A stretch of 64,000 nt of DNA, taken from NCBI RefSeq assembly GCF_021343995.1, contig NZ_JAJTTE010000007.1, positions 111,545 to 175,544 on the forward strand. The letters run 5' to 3'. The stretch comes from Pseudonocardia terrae (GTDB lineage Bacteria; Actinomycetota; Actinomycetes; Mycobacteriales; Pseudonocardiaceae). Of this stretch, positions 9,391-16,957 are shown piece after piece (position 1 is the stretch's first letter; the number at the start of each line of letters is the position of its first letter). The position numbers and the translations under genes are program-made. The notes under the pieces are model-generated. The model saw only the letters and a program-made list of their open reading frames with translations, searched no databases and was not told where the DNA came from.

Positions 9391-10554
9391 ATGCCCGAAT
9401 CGGCTGCCCTGCAGCGGCTACGCGACGCCGCCCGTGATCCGCGGGCGTATGTCGCGCAGTGGCGGGCCCACCACCCCGGCTGTTTCGTCGTCGGTGTGAT
9501 GCCGATGAACTTTCCGCGCGAGATCGCCCTGGCCGCGGGTGTCCTCCCGGTCTATGTCCAGGACGACCAGCGGCCGGTCGCCGAGGGCCGCGCCTATCTG
9601 CCGGAGTTCTACTGCGGCTACACGCGGAACCTGGCCGACCAGGCGGCGACCGGCCGGTTGGACCACTTCGACGCGCTCCTGCTCGCCGACCACTGCATCC
9701 AGCTGCTCGGGGCCTCGGACGTGGCGCGGGCGATCGGCGACCGGCCGGTGTTCTTCGGGATGCTCATCAGCTCCCTGAGCGACTCCTGGGCCGAGAAGAA
9801 GATCGCCGAGATGATGGGGCACTTCCGTGCCGAGTTCGAGAAGCTCTCCGGCGCCCCCGTCGAGGACGAGGCCCTGGCCCTGGCCATCGAGGCCTACAAC
9901 GCCGACCGCCAGCTGCTGCGCCGGGTCTTCGACGAGCGCGCCGCGGGCGACACCACGTGGTCGCCGGTCGAGCTGCAGGACATGGTCGTGTCGGCGCAGG
10001 TCATGGATCCCGTCGAGCATCACGACCTGCTCGTCGAGGCCCTGGCCGCAGCGCCGCGCGGCGAACGGGACGACCGTGTCCGGGTCCACCTGTCCGGGCA
10101 TCTCTGTCACGCGCCCCGTCGCGAGCTGCTCGAGGTGATCGAGGAGACCGGGGCCGTCGTGGTCGACGACGACCTGTGGTCGGGGCGGCGCTACGTGCAG
10201 TCCCTGGTCCCGTTCACCCCGGGCGAGGATCCGATGAGCGCGATCGGCCGCTGGTACGCCGAGCGCAACGTGGACCTGCCGTGTCCCACCCGGGTGCAGC
10301 ACGACGTGGACTGGGACGCCTGGCTGATCGACGCGACGCGGCGCAGCGGGGCCGAGGTCGTCGTGCACCTCATGCCCAAGTTCTGCGAGCCCCACATGCT
10401 GTTCTATCCCGAGCTCCGCAAGGCCCTCGACGCCGCCGGCATCCCGCAGCTGCTGGTCGAGACCGAGCACGAGGGCATCCCCCTGGAAGCGCTGCGCACC
10501 CGGTTGGAGGCCCTCGTCGAGCGGGCCGTCCGGCACCGGCCCGCCTACGCCTGA
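9391..10554 (+). CDS. 2-hydroxyacyl-CoA dehydratase / benzoyl-CoA reductase-type subunit (HgdB/BcrC family)
   Basis: 387 residues from ATG 9391, preceded by AAGGAG. The HgdB/BcrC superfamily is recognised by GVMPMNFPREIALAAG near the N-terminus, DALLLADHCIQLLG (cluster Cys region), the VHLSGHLCHAPRRELLEVIE segment and the C-terminal MPKFCEPHMLFYPELRKAL with ETEHEGIPLEALRTRLEA. These subunits hold a [4Fe-4S] cluster that receives one electron from an ATP-driven activase and creates a ketyl radical on the CoA thioester. It is 13 bp from the next subunit. The radical chemistry is oxygen-sensitive in all characterised members, which is striking beside so many oxygenases. Substrate unknown. Confidence 0.85.
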   Translation: MPESAALQRLRDAARDPRAYVAQWRAHHPGCFVVGVMPMNFPREIALAAGVLPVYVQDDQRPVAEGRAYLPEFYCGYTRNLADQAATGRLDHFDALLLADHCIQLLGASDVARAIGDRPVFFGMLISSLSDSWAEKKIAEMMGHFRAEFEKLSGAPVEDEALALAIEAYNADRQLLRRVFDERAAGDTTWSPVELQDMVVSAQVMDPVEHHDLLVEALAAAPRGERDDRVRVHLSGHLCHAPRRELLEVIEETGAVVVDDDLWSGRRYVQSLVPFTPGEDPMSAIGRWYAERNVDLPCPTRVQHDVDWDAWLIDATRRSGAEVVVHLMPKFCEPHMLFYPELRKALDAAGIPQLLVETEHEGIPLEALRTRLEALVERAVRHRPAYA

Positions 10555-10567
10555 TCGGAGAACCGAC

Positions 10568-11959
10568 ATGACCACCACCGCTCCGACCGCCCCGACGGCC
10601 GAACCCCGCACCGAGCGGCTTGCCATCACCCGCGAGGGCGGGCGCATGATCGCCGACTACTGGGAGGATCTCTTCGTCGCCCGCGAGTCCGGACGCAAGA
10701 TCGTCTGGTACAACGGCGGCGCGCTCAACCCGATGTTCCAGGCGGCCGGCCTGGCGTGGTGTCACGGCGAGGCCTTCGCGGCCCGGCTGGCCGCGCAGCG
10801 CCTGGAGGGCCCGGCCCAGCTGGCGGGCGCCGAGTACGGCTACAACGCCGAGCTCTGCTCCTACTCCCGCACGCACCTCGGCTGCGCGGTGCTGACCCTC
10901 AAGGGCAGCGAGGAGCCGGACAGCGGCGTCGTCGGTCTGCACGACCGCGCCGACCTGGCGGCCAAGCTGCCCGCGCCGGATCTCTTCGTCAACAACTACG
11001 CGGGCTGCAGCACCGGGCAGCAGTGGGACGAGGTCTCGTACCGCGTGTTCGGCAAGAACGTGCCGATCTTCAACGTCTCGCACCCGTTCCTCTGGGGCAA
11101 CCGGCCCGACGCCGGCTACCTGGTCGGCTCGGAATGGGACGAGGCCTCCCGCTACGTCCGAGACCAGCTCGTCGAGCTGATCGACTTTCTCGAGGTGCAG
11201 ACCGGCCGCCCCTTCGACTACGACGCGCTGAGCGAATCGATGACCTACATCAAGCGCGCGGGCGAGCTGCGCCGCGAAGGTCTCGACCTCTGCAAGGCGA
11301 CCCCGGCCCCGGCCACGTTCTGGGACTGGATCTCCTGCATCGCGCCGATCAACTTCCTCCCCGGCAACCAGGCGCTGGTCGACTACTTCCAGAACGTGAA
11401 GGACGAGATCCAGCAGCGCATCGACGCCGGCATCTCGGGTGTGCGGGACGAGAAGTACCGGCTGTACTTCGACGGGATCATGAACTGGAACAAGCTGGGG
11501 TTCCTGTCCCGCAAGTTCGCCGAGCACGGCGCGGCCGTGCTGGCCGGGCGCTACATCCAGAACGCGTTCTGGCAGGAACCGCACCTGATCGACACCTCGG
11601 ACCCGCTGCTCGGTATGGCCCAGCACTACCTGCTCTGTCCGACCAACCACGGATCGAAGACGCTGGATCACCTCACCCTGCGGGACTGCGAGTCCTACGG
11701 CATCGACGGCATCGTCTTCCACTCCACCCGCACCTGCCGGGCGTTCACCGGGCCGCAGCGCCTCCTCGCCAGGTCCGCGCGGGACAATCTCGGCATTCCG
11801 TCGATCTTCTTCGAGGGTGACGTCGCCGACGCCTCCTTCTACAAGGAGGAGATCCTCGACAGTCGGCTGGTCGCGATGCTGGAGGCGATCGACGTCGCGC
11901 GGGAGCGCGGTGATCACCGTCGGGCGGGCCGCGGCGCCGAGGTGGCGTGGCCGGCATGA
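10568..11959 (+). CDS. 2-hydroxyacyl-CoA dehydratase / benzoyl-CoA reductase-type subunit (HgdA/BcrB family)
   Basis: 463 residues from ATG 10568. It is the partner large subunit: GRKIVWYNGGALNPMFQAAG substrate region near residue 41, AELCSYSRTHLGCAV and NNYAGCST cysteine segments, a central helical region, and the C-terminal block GIVFHSTRTCRAFTGPQ with GIPSIFFEGDVAD, which parallels the Cys-containing loop of BcrB/HgdA. It overlaps the activase start by ATGA, so all three genes form one coupled unit. With only one activase gene present, the architecture is HgdABC-like rather than the four-subunit BcrABCD of Thauera; which reaction (dehydration or ring reduction) cannot be decided from sequence alone. 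Confidence 0.85.
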   Translation: MTTTAPTAPTAEPRTERLAITREGGRMIADYWEDLFVARESGRKIVWYNGGALNPMFQAAGLAWCHGEAFAARLAAQRLEGPAQLAGAEYGYNAELCSYSRTHLGCAVLTLKGSEEPDSGVVGLHDRADLAAKLPAPDLFVNNYAGCSTGQQWDEVSYRVFGKNVPIFNVSHPFLWGNRPDAGYLVGSEWDEASRYVRDQLVELIDFLEVQTGRPFDYDALSESMTYIKRAGELRREGLDLCKATPAPATFWDWISCIAPINFLPGNQALVDYFQNVKDEIQQRIDAGISGVRDEKYRLYFDGIMNWNKLGFLSRKFAEHGAAVLAGRYIQNAFWQEPHLIDTSDPLLGMAQHYLLCPTNHGSKTLDHLTLRDCESYGIDGIVFHSTRTCRAFTGPQRLLARSARDNLGIPSIFFEGDVADASFYKEEILDSRLVAMLEAIDVARERGDHRRAGRGAEVAWPA

Positions 11960-12882
11960 CAGGCCGCTACCTCGGCGTCGACCTGGGCTCGACGACGGCG
12001 AAGGCCGTCGTCGTCGACGGCGCGGGGGAGATCCTGTCCTCGTCCGTCGTCACGATGGGAGCCGTCTCGCGTGCGGGCATGCAGCGCGCGGTCGATCAGG
12101 CGCTGCGGGAGGCGGGGCTCACCGAGTCGGACCTTCACGGCACGGTGTCGACCGGCTACGGGCGCCGGCTGGTGCCGGGCGCGGGCCGCACGTACACCGA
12201 GATCACCTGCCACGCGCGGGGGACCGCCGAGATGGTCCCCGGCGTGCGGCTGGTGATCGACGTCGGCGGTCAGGACTCCAAGGCGATCACCGTGGGGCCG
12301 GACGGCCTCGTGCAGGACTTCGCCATGAACGACCGCTGCGCCAGCGGCACGGGCCGGTTCTACGAGGTGCTCGCCCGGGCCGTGGACGTGCCGATCGAGG
12401 GGCTCGGGGAGCTGGCCCTGCGCGGGTCCGACGACCTCGAGGTGAGCAGCATGTGCGCCACGTTCGCCGAGACCGAGATCGTGTCGATGCTGGCCGAGGA
12501 CCAGGACGTCGCGGACATCGCGTCGTCGGTCCACCGGGCGATCGCGGCGCGGACGCTCGCGCTGGTAGCGCAGGTCGGCCGGCACACTCCGGTCGTGCTG
12601 ACCGGAGGCGTGGCCCGCAACCCGGCGGCCGTGCACTTCCTGAGCCGGGCTCTGGACGCCGTGGTCACGGTGCCGGCACACCCCCAGATCACCGGGGCCT
12701 TCGGAGCGGCGCTCCTGGCGCGCGACGCGGACCGGAAGCGGCAGGTCGCCCTGGACGTCCCCGGCGCGGACGAGATGTTTCCCCGGGCCCGAGGGCACGC
12801 GCCCGCCGGCCGGGACTGTGCTGGGTGCGACGGGACGAACGAGTCGGGCACTCTCGACCTGGGTATTCCGGCGCGGCGCTGA
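11956..12882 (+). CDS. Acyl-CoA dehydratase/reductase activase ATPase (BcrA/BadF/HgdC family)
   Basis: 308 residues from ATG 11956; a GTG 9 bases upstream is an alternative, but the ATGA overlap with the previous stop favours the ATG. It has the ASKHA nucleotide fold: phosphate-1 loop GVDLGSTTAKAVVVD (7-21), VIDVGGQDSKAI (100-111) and the adenosine loop LTGGVARNP. The two cysteines that hold a [4Fe-4S] cluster between two monomers in HgdC are present, Cys128 in NDRCASGTGRF and Cys167 in SSMCATFAETE, with the characteristic 39-residue spacing. It should hydrolyse ATP to inject low-potential electrons into the adjacent subunits. A 30-residue C-terminal tail with CAGC is an oddity. Confidence 0.92.
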   Translation: MTGRYLGVDLGSTTAKAVVVDGAGEILSSSVVTMGAVSRAGMQRAVDQALREAGLTESDLHGTVSTGYGRRLVPGAGRTYTEITCHARGTAEMVPGVRLVIDVGGQDSKAITVGPDGLVQDFAMNDRCASGTGRFYEVLARAVDVPIEGLGELALRGSDDLEVSSMCATFAETEIVSMLAEDQDVADIASSVHRAIAARTLALVAQVGRHTPVVLTGGVARNPAAVHFLSRALDAVVTVPAHPQITGAFGAALLARDADRKRQVALDVPGADEMFPRARGHAPAGRDCAGCDGTNESGTLDLGIPARR

Positions 12883-12925
12883 CTTCTACGCCGCCCGACC
12901 GCAGGAAGCCGGCAGAGACACGGAG

Positions 12926-12954
12926 CGCCCGCCCCGATCGACTCGGGGCGGGCG
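12926..12954. terminator. Bidirectional hairpin terminator, copy 2 of an identical pair
   Basis: Same 12-bp stem and TCGAC loop as 2493-2521, base for base (stem arms 12926-12937 and 12943-12954). Again it sits between convergent genes, here the activase and the SDR. Confidence 0.75.
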
Positions 12955-12972
12955 TTCGCGTGCGCGGAGGAC

Positions 12973-13875
12973 TCAGCCGCGTTGGGCCTTGGAGGCCGCG
13001 CTGGCCGCCTTGCTCTTCTCCTTCGCCGCCGCCCAGTCCTCGGCCGTCATCGAGGTCAGACCGGCGAACGTGCCCGGGCCGGCGAGCATCTGCCCGCCGT
13101 CCATGGCGATGGTCTGCCCGGTCAGGTAGTCGCAGGCGTCGGAGAGCAGGAAGATCGTCAGGTTCGCCAACTCCTCCACGGTCCCGGTGCGGCCCATGGG
13201 GATCTGGTCCGCCTGGGTCGCACCGACGGAGCTCTTGTCCGTGGGGTTGAGCATCTCCCAGGCATAGTCCGTGGGGATCGGGCCGGGCGCCACGGCGTTG
13301 AGCCGGATCCCGTACCGCGCCCACTCCACGGCCAGCGACATCGTCATCGAGTGCACGGCGGCCTTCGCCATCGCGGACGGCGTGACGAACGCCGACCCCG
13401 TCCACACCCAGGTGGTGAGCGTGGAGAGCACACTGCCCGGCAGCCCGGCGGCGATCCAGCGCTTCCCCGCGGCGTGGGTCGTGTGGAACGACCCCTTCAT
13501 CACCGTGGAGCTGACCGCGTCGAACGCCCGCGGGCTGAGCGACTCGGTGGGCGCGATGAAGTTGGCGGCCGCGTTGTTGACCACGCTCGTCACCGGGCCG
13601 TGCTCCTGCCAGAGCGCCTCCATCGCCGCGTCCACCCCGTCGCCGTCCCGGACGTCCACGGTCTGCACGTGGACGGACCCGGGCCGGGACTGCGAGGCCT
13701 CGGCCGCGGCCTCCTCGAGCACCGCGGGACGGCGGCCCCAGAGATGGACGGAGGCGCCGTGGTCGACGAGGTGGCGGGCGACGCCGCGACCGAGCCCGGT
13801 TCCGCCGCCGGTGATCAGGATCCGCTTGCCCACCAGCAGGTCCGGGGCGAACGGGCTCTTCTTCGGGCTGGTCAT
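12973..13875 (-). CDS. SDR of the 2,4-dienoyl-CoA reductase-like subfamily
   Basis: 300 residues from ATG 13875, overlapping the upstream acyl-CoA dehydrogenase stop (ATGA). The NADPH motif ITGGGTGLGRGVA is at about 20-32, followed by WGRR, typical of NADPH use, and NNAAANFIAPTESLSPRAFD, which is characteristic of mitochondrial/peroxisomal 2,4-dienoyl-CoA reductases. As in DECR2-type proteins the usual active-site Tyr is absent while the Lys stays (TPSAMAKAAVHSM). A lysine/alanine-rich tail follows. In this cluster a reductase of an unsaturated or cyclic dienoyl-CoA intermediate is plausible; if the neighbouring radical enzyme makes a cyclic dienoyl-CoA, this could act next. That link is inference. 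Confidence 0.8.
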   Translation of the reverse strand: MTSPKKSPFAPDLLVGKRILITGGGTGLGRGVARHLVDHGASVHLWGRRPAVLEEAAAEASQSRPGSVHVQTVDVRDGDGVDAAMEALWQEHGPVTSVVNNAAANFIAPTESLSPRAFDAVSSTVMKGSFHTTHAAGKRWIAAGLPGSVLSTLTTWVWTGSAFVTPSAMAKAAVHSMTMSLAVEWARYGIRLNAVAPGPIPTDYAWEMLNPTDKSSVGATQADQIPMGRTGTVEELANLTIFLLSDACDYLTGQTIAMDGGQMLAGPGTFAGLTSMTAEDWAAAKEKSKAASAASKAQRG

Positions 13876-15029
13876 GATCGCTCCTTCGCGACGGGAGACC
13901 GCAGGCCGCGACTGATGATCTCGCGCTGGATCTCGTTGGTCCCGCCGTAGATCGGTGGCGCGAGTGCCCGGCGGACCTGGCCCTCCATGCCGTACTCGCG
14001 GGCGTAGCCGTACCCGCCCATGAGTTGCATGGCCTCCAGGGTGGCCTGCTTGGCGACCTCGGTGCTCTTGAGCTTGGCCATGGACGAGCGGGTGCCGAGG
14101 TCGGCCTCCTCGCCGGCGTCGATGCGGTCGGCGACGTCGTAGAGGAAGGCCCGGCAGTGCTCGATCTCGGTGGCCAGGTCAGCGAGCCGGTGTCGGACGG
14201 CCTGGAACGAGCCGATGGCCCGGCCGAACTGCTCGCGTTCCGAGGTGTAGGCCACGACGTCGTCGAGCGCGCGCTGAGCGGCCCCGACCGACATCGCAGC
14301 GATGATCACGCGCTCGACCCCGAGGCCGCGGTTGAGGTGTTCCCAGGCCGCACCCTCGGTGCCGACGACGGCGGAGGCCGGCACCCGGACGTCGGTGAAG
14401 AAGACGTCGTTGACGACGTGCCCCTCCATCGTGTCGATCGCGCGGATCTCCAGGCCCGGGGCCGATCCCTCCACCATGAACAGGGTGAGGCCCTTGTGCT
14501 TCGGCCCGGTCGCGTCCGTGCGCGCCAGGACGAGCAGGTGGTCGGCCAGGTGGGCCACGGAGGTCCAGGTCTTCTGGCCGTTGAGCACGTAGTCCGCGCC
14601 GTCGGGCCGGGCCTGCAGCCGGGCCGAGGCCAGGTCCGTCCCGGCCCCCGGCTCGGAGAGGGAGATGGCCTCGATACCGCCGGCACACAGGTTCTCGACG
14701 ATCGTCCGCCGCTGGTCCGCGGTGCCGTACTTGAGGTACGTCTGGGCCGCCGTCAGGCCGGTCGAGTAGCCGGAGATCGGGGCGAGGCCGCGGGTGCTCT
14801 CCTCGAGGAACAGGCACTCGTCGACGAACGACCCGCCGATCCCGCCGTCCTCCTCCGGCAGCGAGATGCCCAGCCAGCCCAGCTCCGCGATCCGGCGCAG
14901 CAGCGCGGGGCTGTTGGTCTCCGCGCCGGCGTCGGTCAGGGCGTCTCGCTGGGCCAACGTGCCGCACTCGCGTGCGCAGAACGCGCGTACCGCCTCCGCG
15001 AACCGCAACTGGTCGTCGCTGAACCGCAT
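13872..15029 (-). CDS. Acyl-CoA dehydrogenase
   Basis: 385 residues, full length for the family, from ATG 15029. Visible landmarks are ISLSEPGAGTDLAS (FAD/substrate signature, about 125-138), WTSVAHLADHLLVLAR, GFxxVRHRLADLATEIE helices, and the C-terminal signature LMGGYGYAREYGMEGQVR with IYGGTNEIQREII. The catalytic Glu of SCAD/MCAD (YEGT) is Gly here (YGGT), as in isovaleryl- or long-chain type enzymes that take the base from another helix. It uses FAD and passes electrons to ETF. Sandwiched between a dienoyl-CoA-reductase-like SDR and a BadI-like hydrolase, a cyclic acyl-CoA is a sensible candidate substrate. Confidence 0.88.
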   Translation of the reverse strand: MRFSDDQLRFAEAVRAFCARECGTLAQRDALTDAGAETNSPALLRRIAELGWLGISLPEEDGGIGGSFVDECLFLEESTRGLAPISGYSTGLTAAQTYLKYGTADQRRTIVENLCAGGIEAISLSEPGAGTDLASARLQARPDGADYVLNGQKTWTSVAHLADHLLVLARTDATGPKHKGLTLFMVEGSAPGLEIRAIDTMEGHVVNDVFFTDVRVPASAVVGTEGAAWEHLNRGLGVERVIIAAMSVGAAQRALDDVVAYTSEREQFGRAIGSFQAVRHRLADLATEIEHCRAFLYDVADRIDAGEEADLGTRSSMAKLKSTEVAKQATLEAMQLMGGYGYAREYGMEGQVRRALAPPIYGGTNEIQREIISRGLRSPVAKERS

Positions 15030-15030
15030 G

Positions 15031-15831
15031 TCAGTGCGAGCGGTACTTGCCGAAGACGGGCTGCCGCTTCTCGTTGAACGCGGTGATGCCCTCCCGGGCC
15101 TCCTCGGTCTCGCCGAACAGCTTCAGCGTCGTGTAAGCCATGTTGCCGATGCTGATCAGGTGCTCGGTGTCGGTGTTGAAGGACTGCTTGAGCACCTTCA
15201 GGGCGGTCGGGGAGTAGGCGAGCATGGTGTCGGCCCACTCGCGGACCGCGGAGCGCAGCTCGGCGGCCGGGACCACCTTGTTGACCAGACCCCAGTCCAG
15301 GGCCTCCTCGGCGGAGAGCCGGCGGAGCATGAACCAGATCTCTCGGGCGCGCTTCTCGCCGACCACGCGGGCGAGGTAGCCGGAGCCGAGGCCGGCGTCG
15401 AAGGAGCCGACGCGCGGCCCGTTCTGGCCGAACGTCGCGGTGTCGGCGGCGATGGTCAGGTCGGCCAGCACGTGCAGCACGTGCCCGCCGCCGATGGCGA
15501 TGCCGTTGACCGCGGCGACGACGGGCTTGGGCACGTCGCGCATCACCCGGTGCAGGGCCTCGACCTCGAACAGGCCGGACTCGGAGGGGCCGTAGTCCCC
15601 GGTCTCCATCCGCTGCTTCTGGTCGCCACCGGAGCAGAAGGCCTTCTCGCCCGCGCCGGTCAGGGCGATGACGCCCACCTCGTCGTCCGCCCAGGCGAGC
15701 TTGAACGCGAGGACGAGCTCGTCGACCGTCCGGGCTCGGAAGGCGTTGTAGCGGTCGGGACGGTTGATGGTGATCCACGCCAGGCCGTTGTCGACCTCGT
15801 AGACGACGTCGGTGAACTCCTCGGGCTTCAT
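15031..15831 (-). CDS. MenB/BadI-like crotonase (2-ketocyclohexanecarboxyl-CoA hydrolase-like)
   Basis: 266 residues from ATG 15831, first gene of the minus operon, 1 bp from the dehydrogenase. The motif set GGGHVLHVLADLTIA with FGQNGPRVGSFDAGLGSGYL and ARVVGEKRAREIW distinguishes the MenB/BadI branch of crotonases, which lack the two hydratase glutamates and form or break C-C bonds next to a keto group. BadI hydrolyses 2-ketocyclohexanecarboxyl-CoA to pimelyl-CoA in anaerobic benzoate degradation; MenB makes dihydroxynaphthoyl-CoA. No men genes are nearby, whereas a benzoyl-CoA-reductase-like enzyme and acyl-CoA dehydrogenase are, so the ring-opening reading is preferred. Confidence 0.8.
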   Translation of the reverse strand: MKPEEFTDVVYEVDNGLAWITINRPDRYNAFRARTVDELVLAFKLAWADDEVGVIALTGAGEKAFCSGGDQKQRMETGDYGPSESGLFEVEALHRVMRDVPKPVVAAVNGIAIGGGHVLHVLADLTIAADTATFGQNGPRVGSFDAGLGSGYLARVVGEKRAREIWFMLRRLSAEEALDWGLVNKVVPAAELRSAVREWADTMLAYSPTALKVLKQSFNTDTEHLISIGNMAYTTLKLFGETEEAREGITAFNEKRQPVFGKYRSH

Positions 15832-15885
15832 GTCGTGCCCCTTCCTCGACGGTGAGTACAGCCTGAGCCGACGCTCACGCGTGTG

Positions 15886-15929
15886 AACGATCGTTATCGA
15901 CGTCGCAGACTTGCTAACGTGAACAAGTC
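15886..15929. promoter_or_regulatory. Palindromes in the divergent 15031/16033 promoter region
   Basis: The 201-bp gap between the BadI-like gene and the + crotonase contains a perfect 10-base palindrome AACGATCGTT (15886-15895) and an inverted repeat GACTTG-N10-CAAGTC (15908-15913 / 15924-15929). Either could be an operator for the divergent pair; no regulator can be assigned. Confidence 0.4.
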
Positions 15930-15968
15930 ACGGCAGCCGGAACGCCGGTTCATGGCCTGAGTTGAGTT

Positions 15969-15979
15969 TTGGCCAGACC
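15969..15979. promoter_or_regulatory. FadR/GntR-type operator box 2 (TTGGCCAGACC)
   Basis: Variant of the GGTCnGACC box, 54 bp before the GTG start of the crotonase at 16033. It overlaps an AT-rich stretch (CTTTATATC) that could be a -10 region, so binding there would be expected to block transcription. Confidence 0.45.
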
Positions 15980-16032
15980 TTTATATCATCGGTCCGTACC
16001 GGCGACGAGGGTCGGCGACGAAGGAGGCAAGG

Positions 16033-16854
16033 GTGACATCAGCGACCGCGGCGTCCGTCGGAGCCGCACGGCCCGCCGTCCGCTACGAGCACGATGCGCG
16101 GGAGCCGGGTGTCGCGTGGCTGGTGCTCGACCGGCCCGAGAACCGCAACGCGTTGAGCGACGAGATGCTCGACGCCCTGCTCGCCGCGCTCGAGCGGGCC
16201 CGCTGCGACGACACCGTGCGGGTCGTGGTGCTGGCCTCGGCTCATGACCGGGTCTTCTCGGCCGGCGGCGACCTGAAGGCCTTCGCCTCCGACGCCCCGA
16301 CCGTCGAGAAGTACGCGGGCCTGGACCGCTTTCCGAGGCTGTTCACCCTGCTCGGCGAGCTGGGAAAGCCGGTGATCTGCGCAGCCGGCGGCGACGTGCT
16401 GGCCGGGGCCTTCGGGCTCGCACTGGCCTGCGACCTGGTCATCGCCCGGCGCGGCGTCCGGTTCGGCTGCCCGGAGATCAACGTCGGCGTCTTCCCCTTC
16501 ATGATCTCGGCGTTGATCTACCGGTCGATCGACCGCATGAAGGCCAACGAGCTGATGATGCTCGGCGACCCGGTCGACGCCGACGAGGCGGCGCGACTCG
16601 GCTTCGTCAACGTCGTCGTGGACGCGGAGGACTTCGACGCGACGGTGCGCGACTGGGCGCGCCGGATCGCGGCGAAGTCGCCGCTGCTCATGAGCCTGGG
16701 CAAGGACGCGATCGCGGCGACCCGGGACATGTCCCTGCCCGAGGCGCTGGACGCCCTGCGTTCCCGGCTCGCCCTGGCCTTCACGACCGAGGACATCAGG
16801 GAAGGGGTGGCGGCGTTCCGCGAGAAGCGCGACCCGACGTGGCGCATGCGATGA
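16033..16854 (+). CDS. Enoyl-CoA hydratase/isomerase family protein
   Basis: 273 residues from GTG 16033, with AAGGAGG 5 bases upstream. Crotonase fold with VVLASAHDRVFSAGGDLKAF (oxyanion hole) and LAGAFGLALACDLVIA. Of the two hydratase glutamates the first is replaced (Gly) and the second is kept (FGCPEINVGVFP), a pattern seen in enoyl-CoA isomerases and other single-acid members. C-terminal SLPEALDALRSRLALAFTTEDIREGVAAFREKR is standard. It is divergent from the BadI-like operon and carries a GGTCnGACC-type box in its promoter, so it is probably part of the same pathway. Confidence 0.85.
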   Translation: MTSATAASVGAARPAVRYEHDAREPGVAWLVLDRPENRNALSDEMLDALLAALERARCDDTVRVVVLASAHDRVFSAGGDLKAFASDAPTVEKYAGLDRFPRLFTLLGELGKPVICAAGGDVLAGAFGLALACDLVIARRGVRFGCPEINVGVFPFMISALIYRSIDRMKANELMMLGDPVDADEAARLGFVNVVVDAEDFDATVRDWARRIAAKSPLLMSLGKDAIAATRDMSLPEALDALRSRLALAFTTEDIREGVAAFREKRDPTWRMR

Positions 16855-16913
16855 GACGCCTCCCCGAACGGGGTGTGCGATGACGCCTACCTGAACGATA
16901 CGATCCTTCGAAC

Positions 16914-16924
16914 GGTCGGACCAA
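16914..16924. promoter_or_regulatory. FadR/GntR-type operator box 3 (reverse TTGGTCCGACC)
   Basis: GGTCGGACCAA on the + strand, reverse complement TTGGTCCGACC, 34 bp before the LuxR gene start at 16958. The core GGTCGGACC is a perfect interrupted palindrome and matches the boxes at 8371 and 19547. Confidence 0.5.
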
Positions 16925-16957
16925 CCAACTCACGAGGACGTGGGTCAGGAGGCTCTC

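Noticed and set aside
15031..15831. Menaquinone-pathway naphthoate synthase (MenB)
   Set aside because: Motifs also fit MenB, but no other men gene is present and the neighbours point to ring opening; kept as MenB/BadI-like without a symbol.
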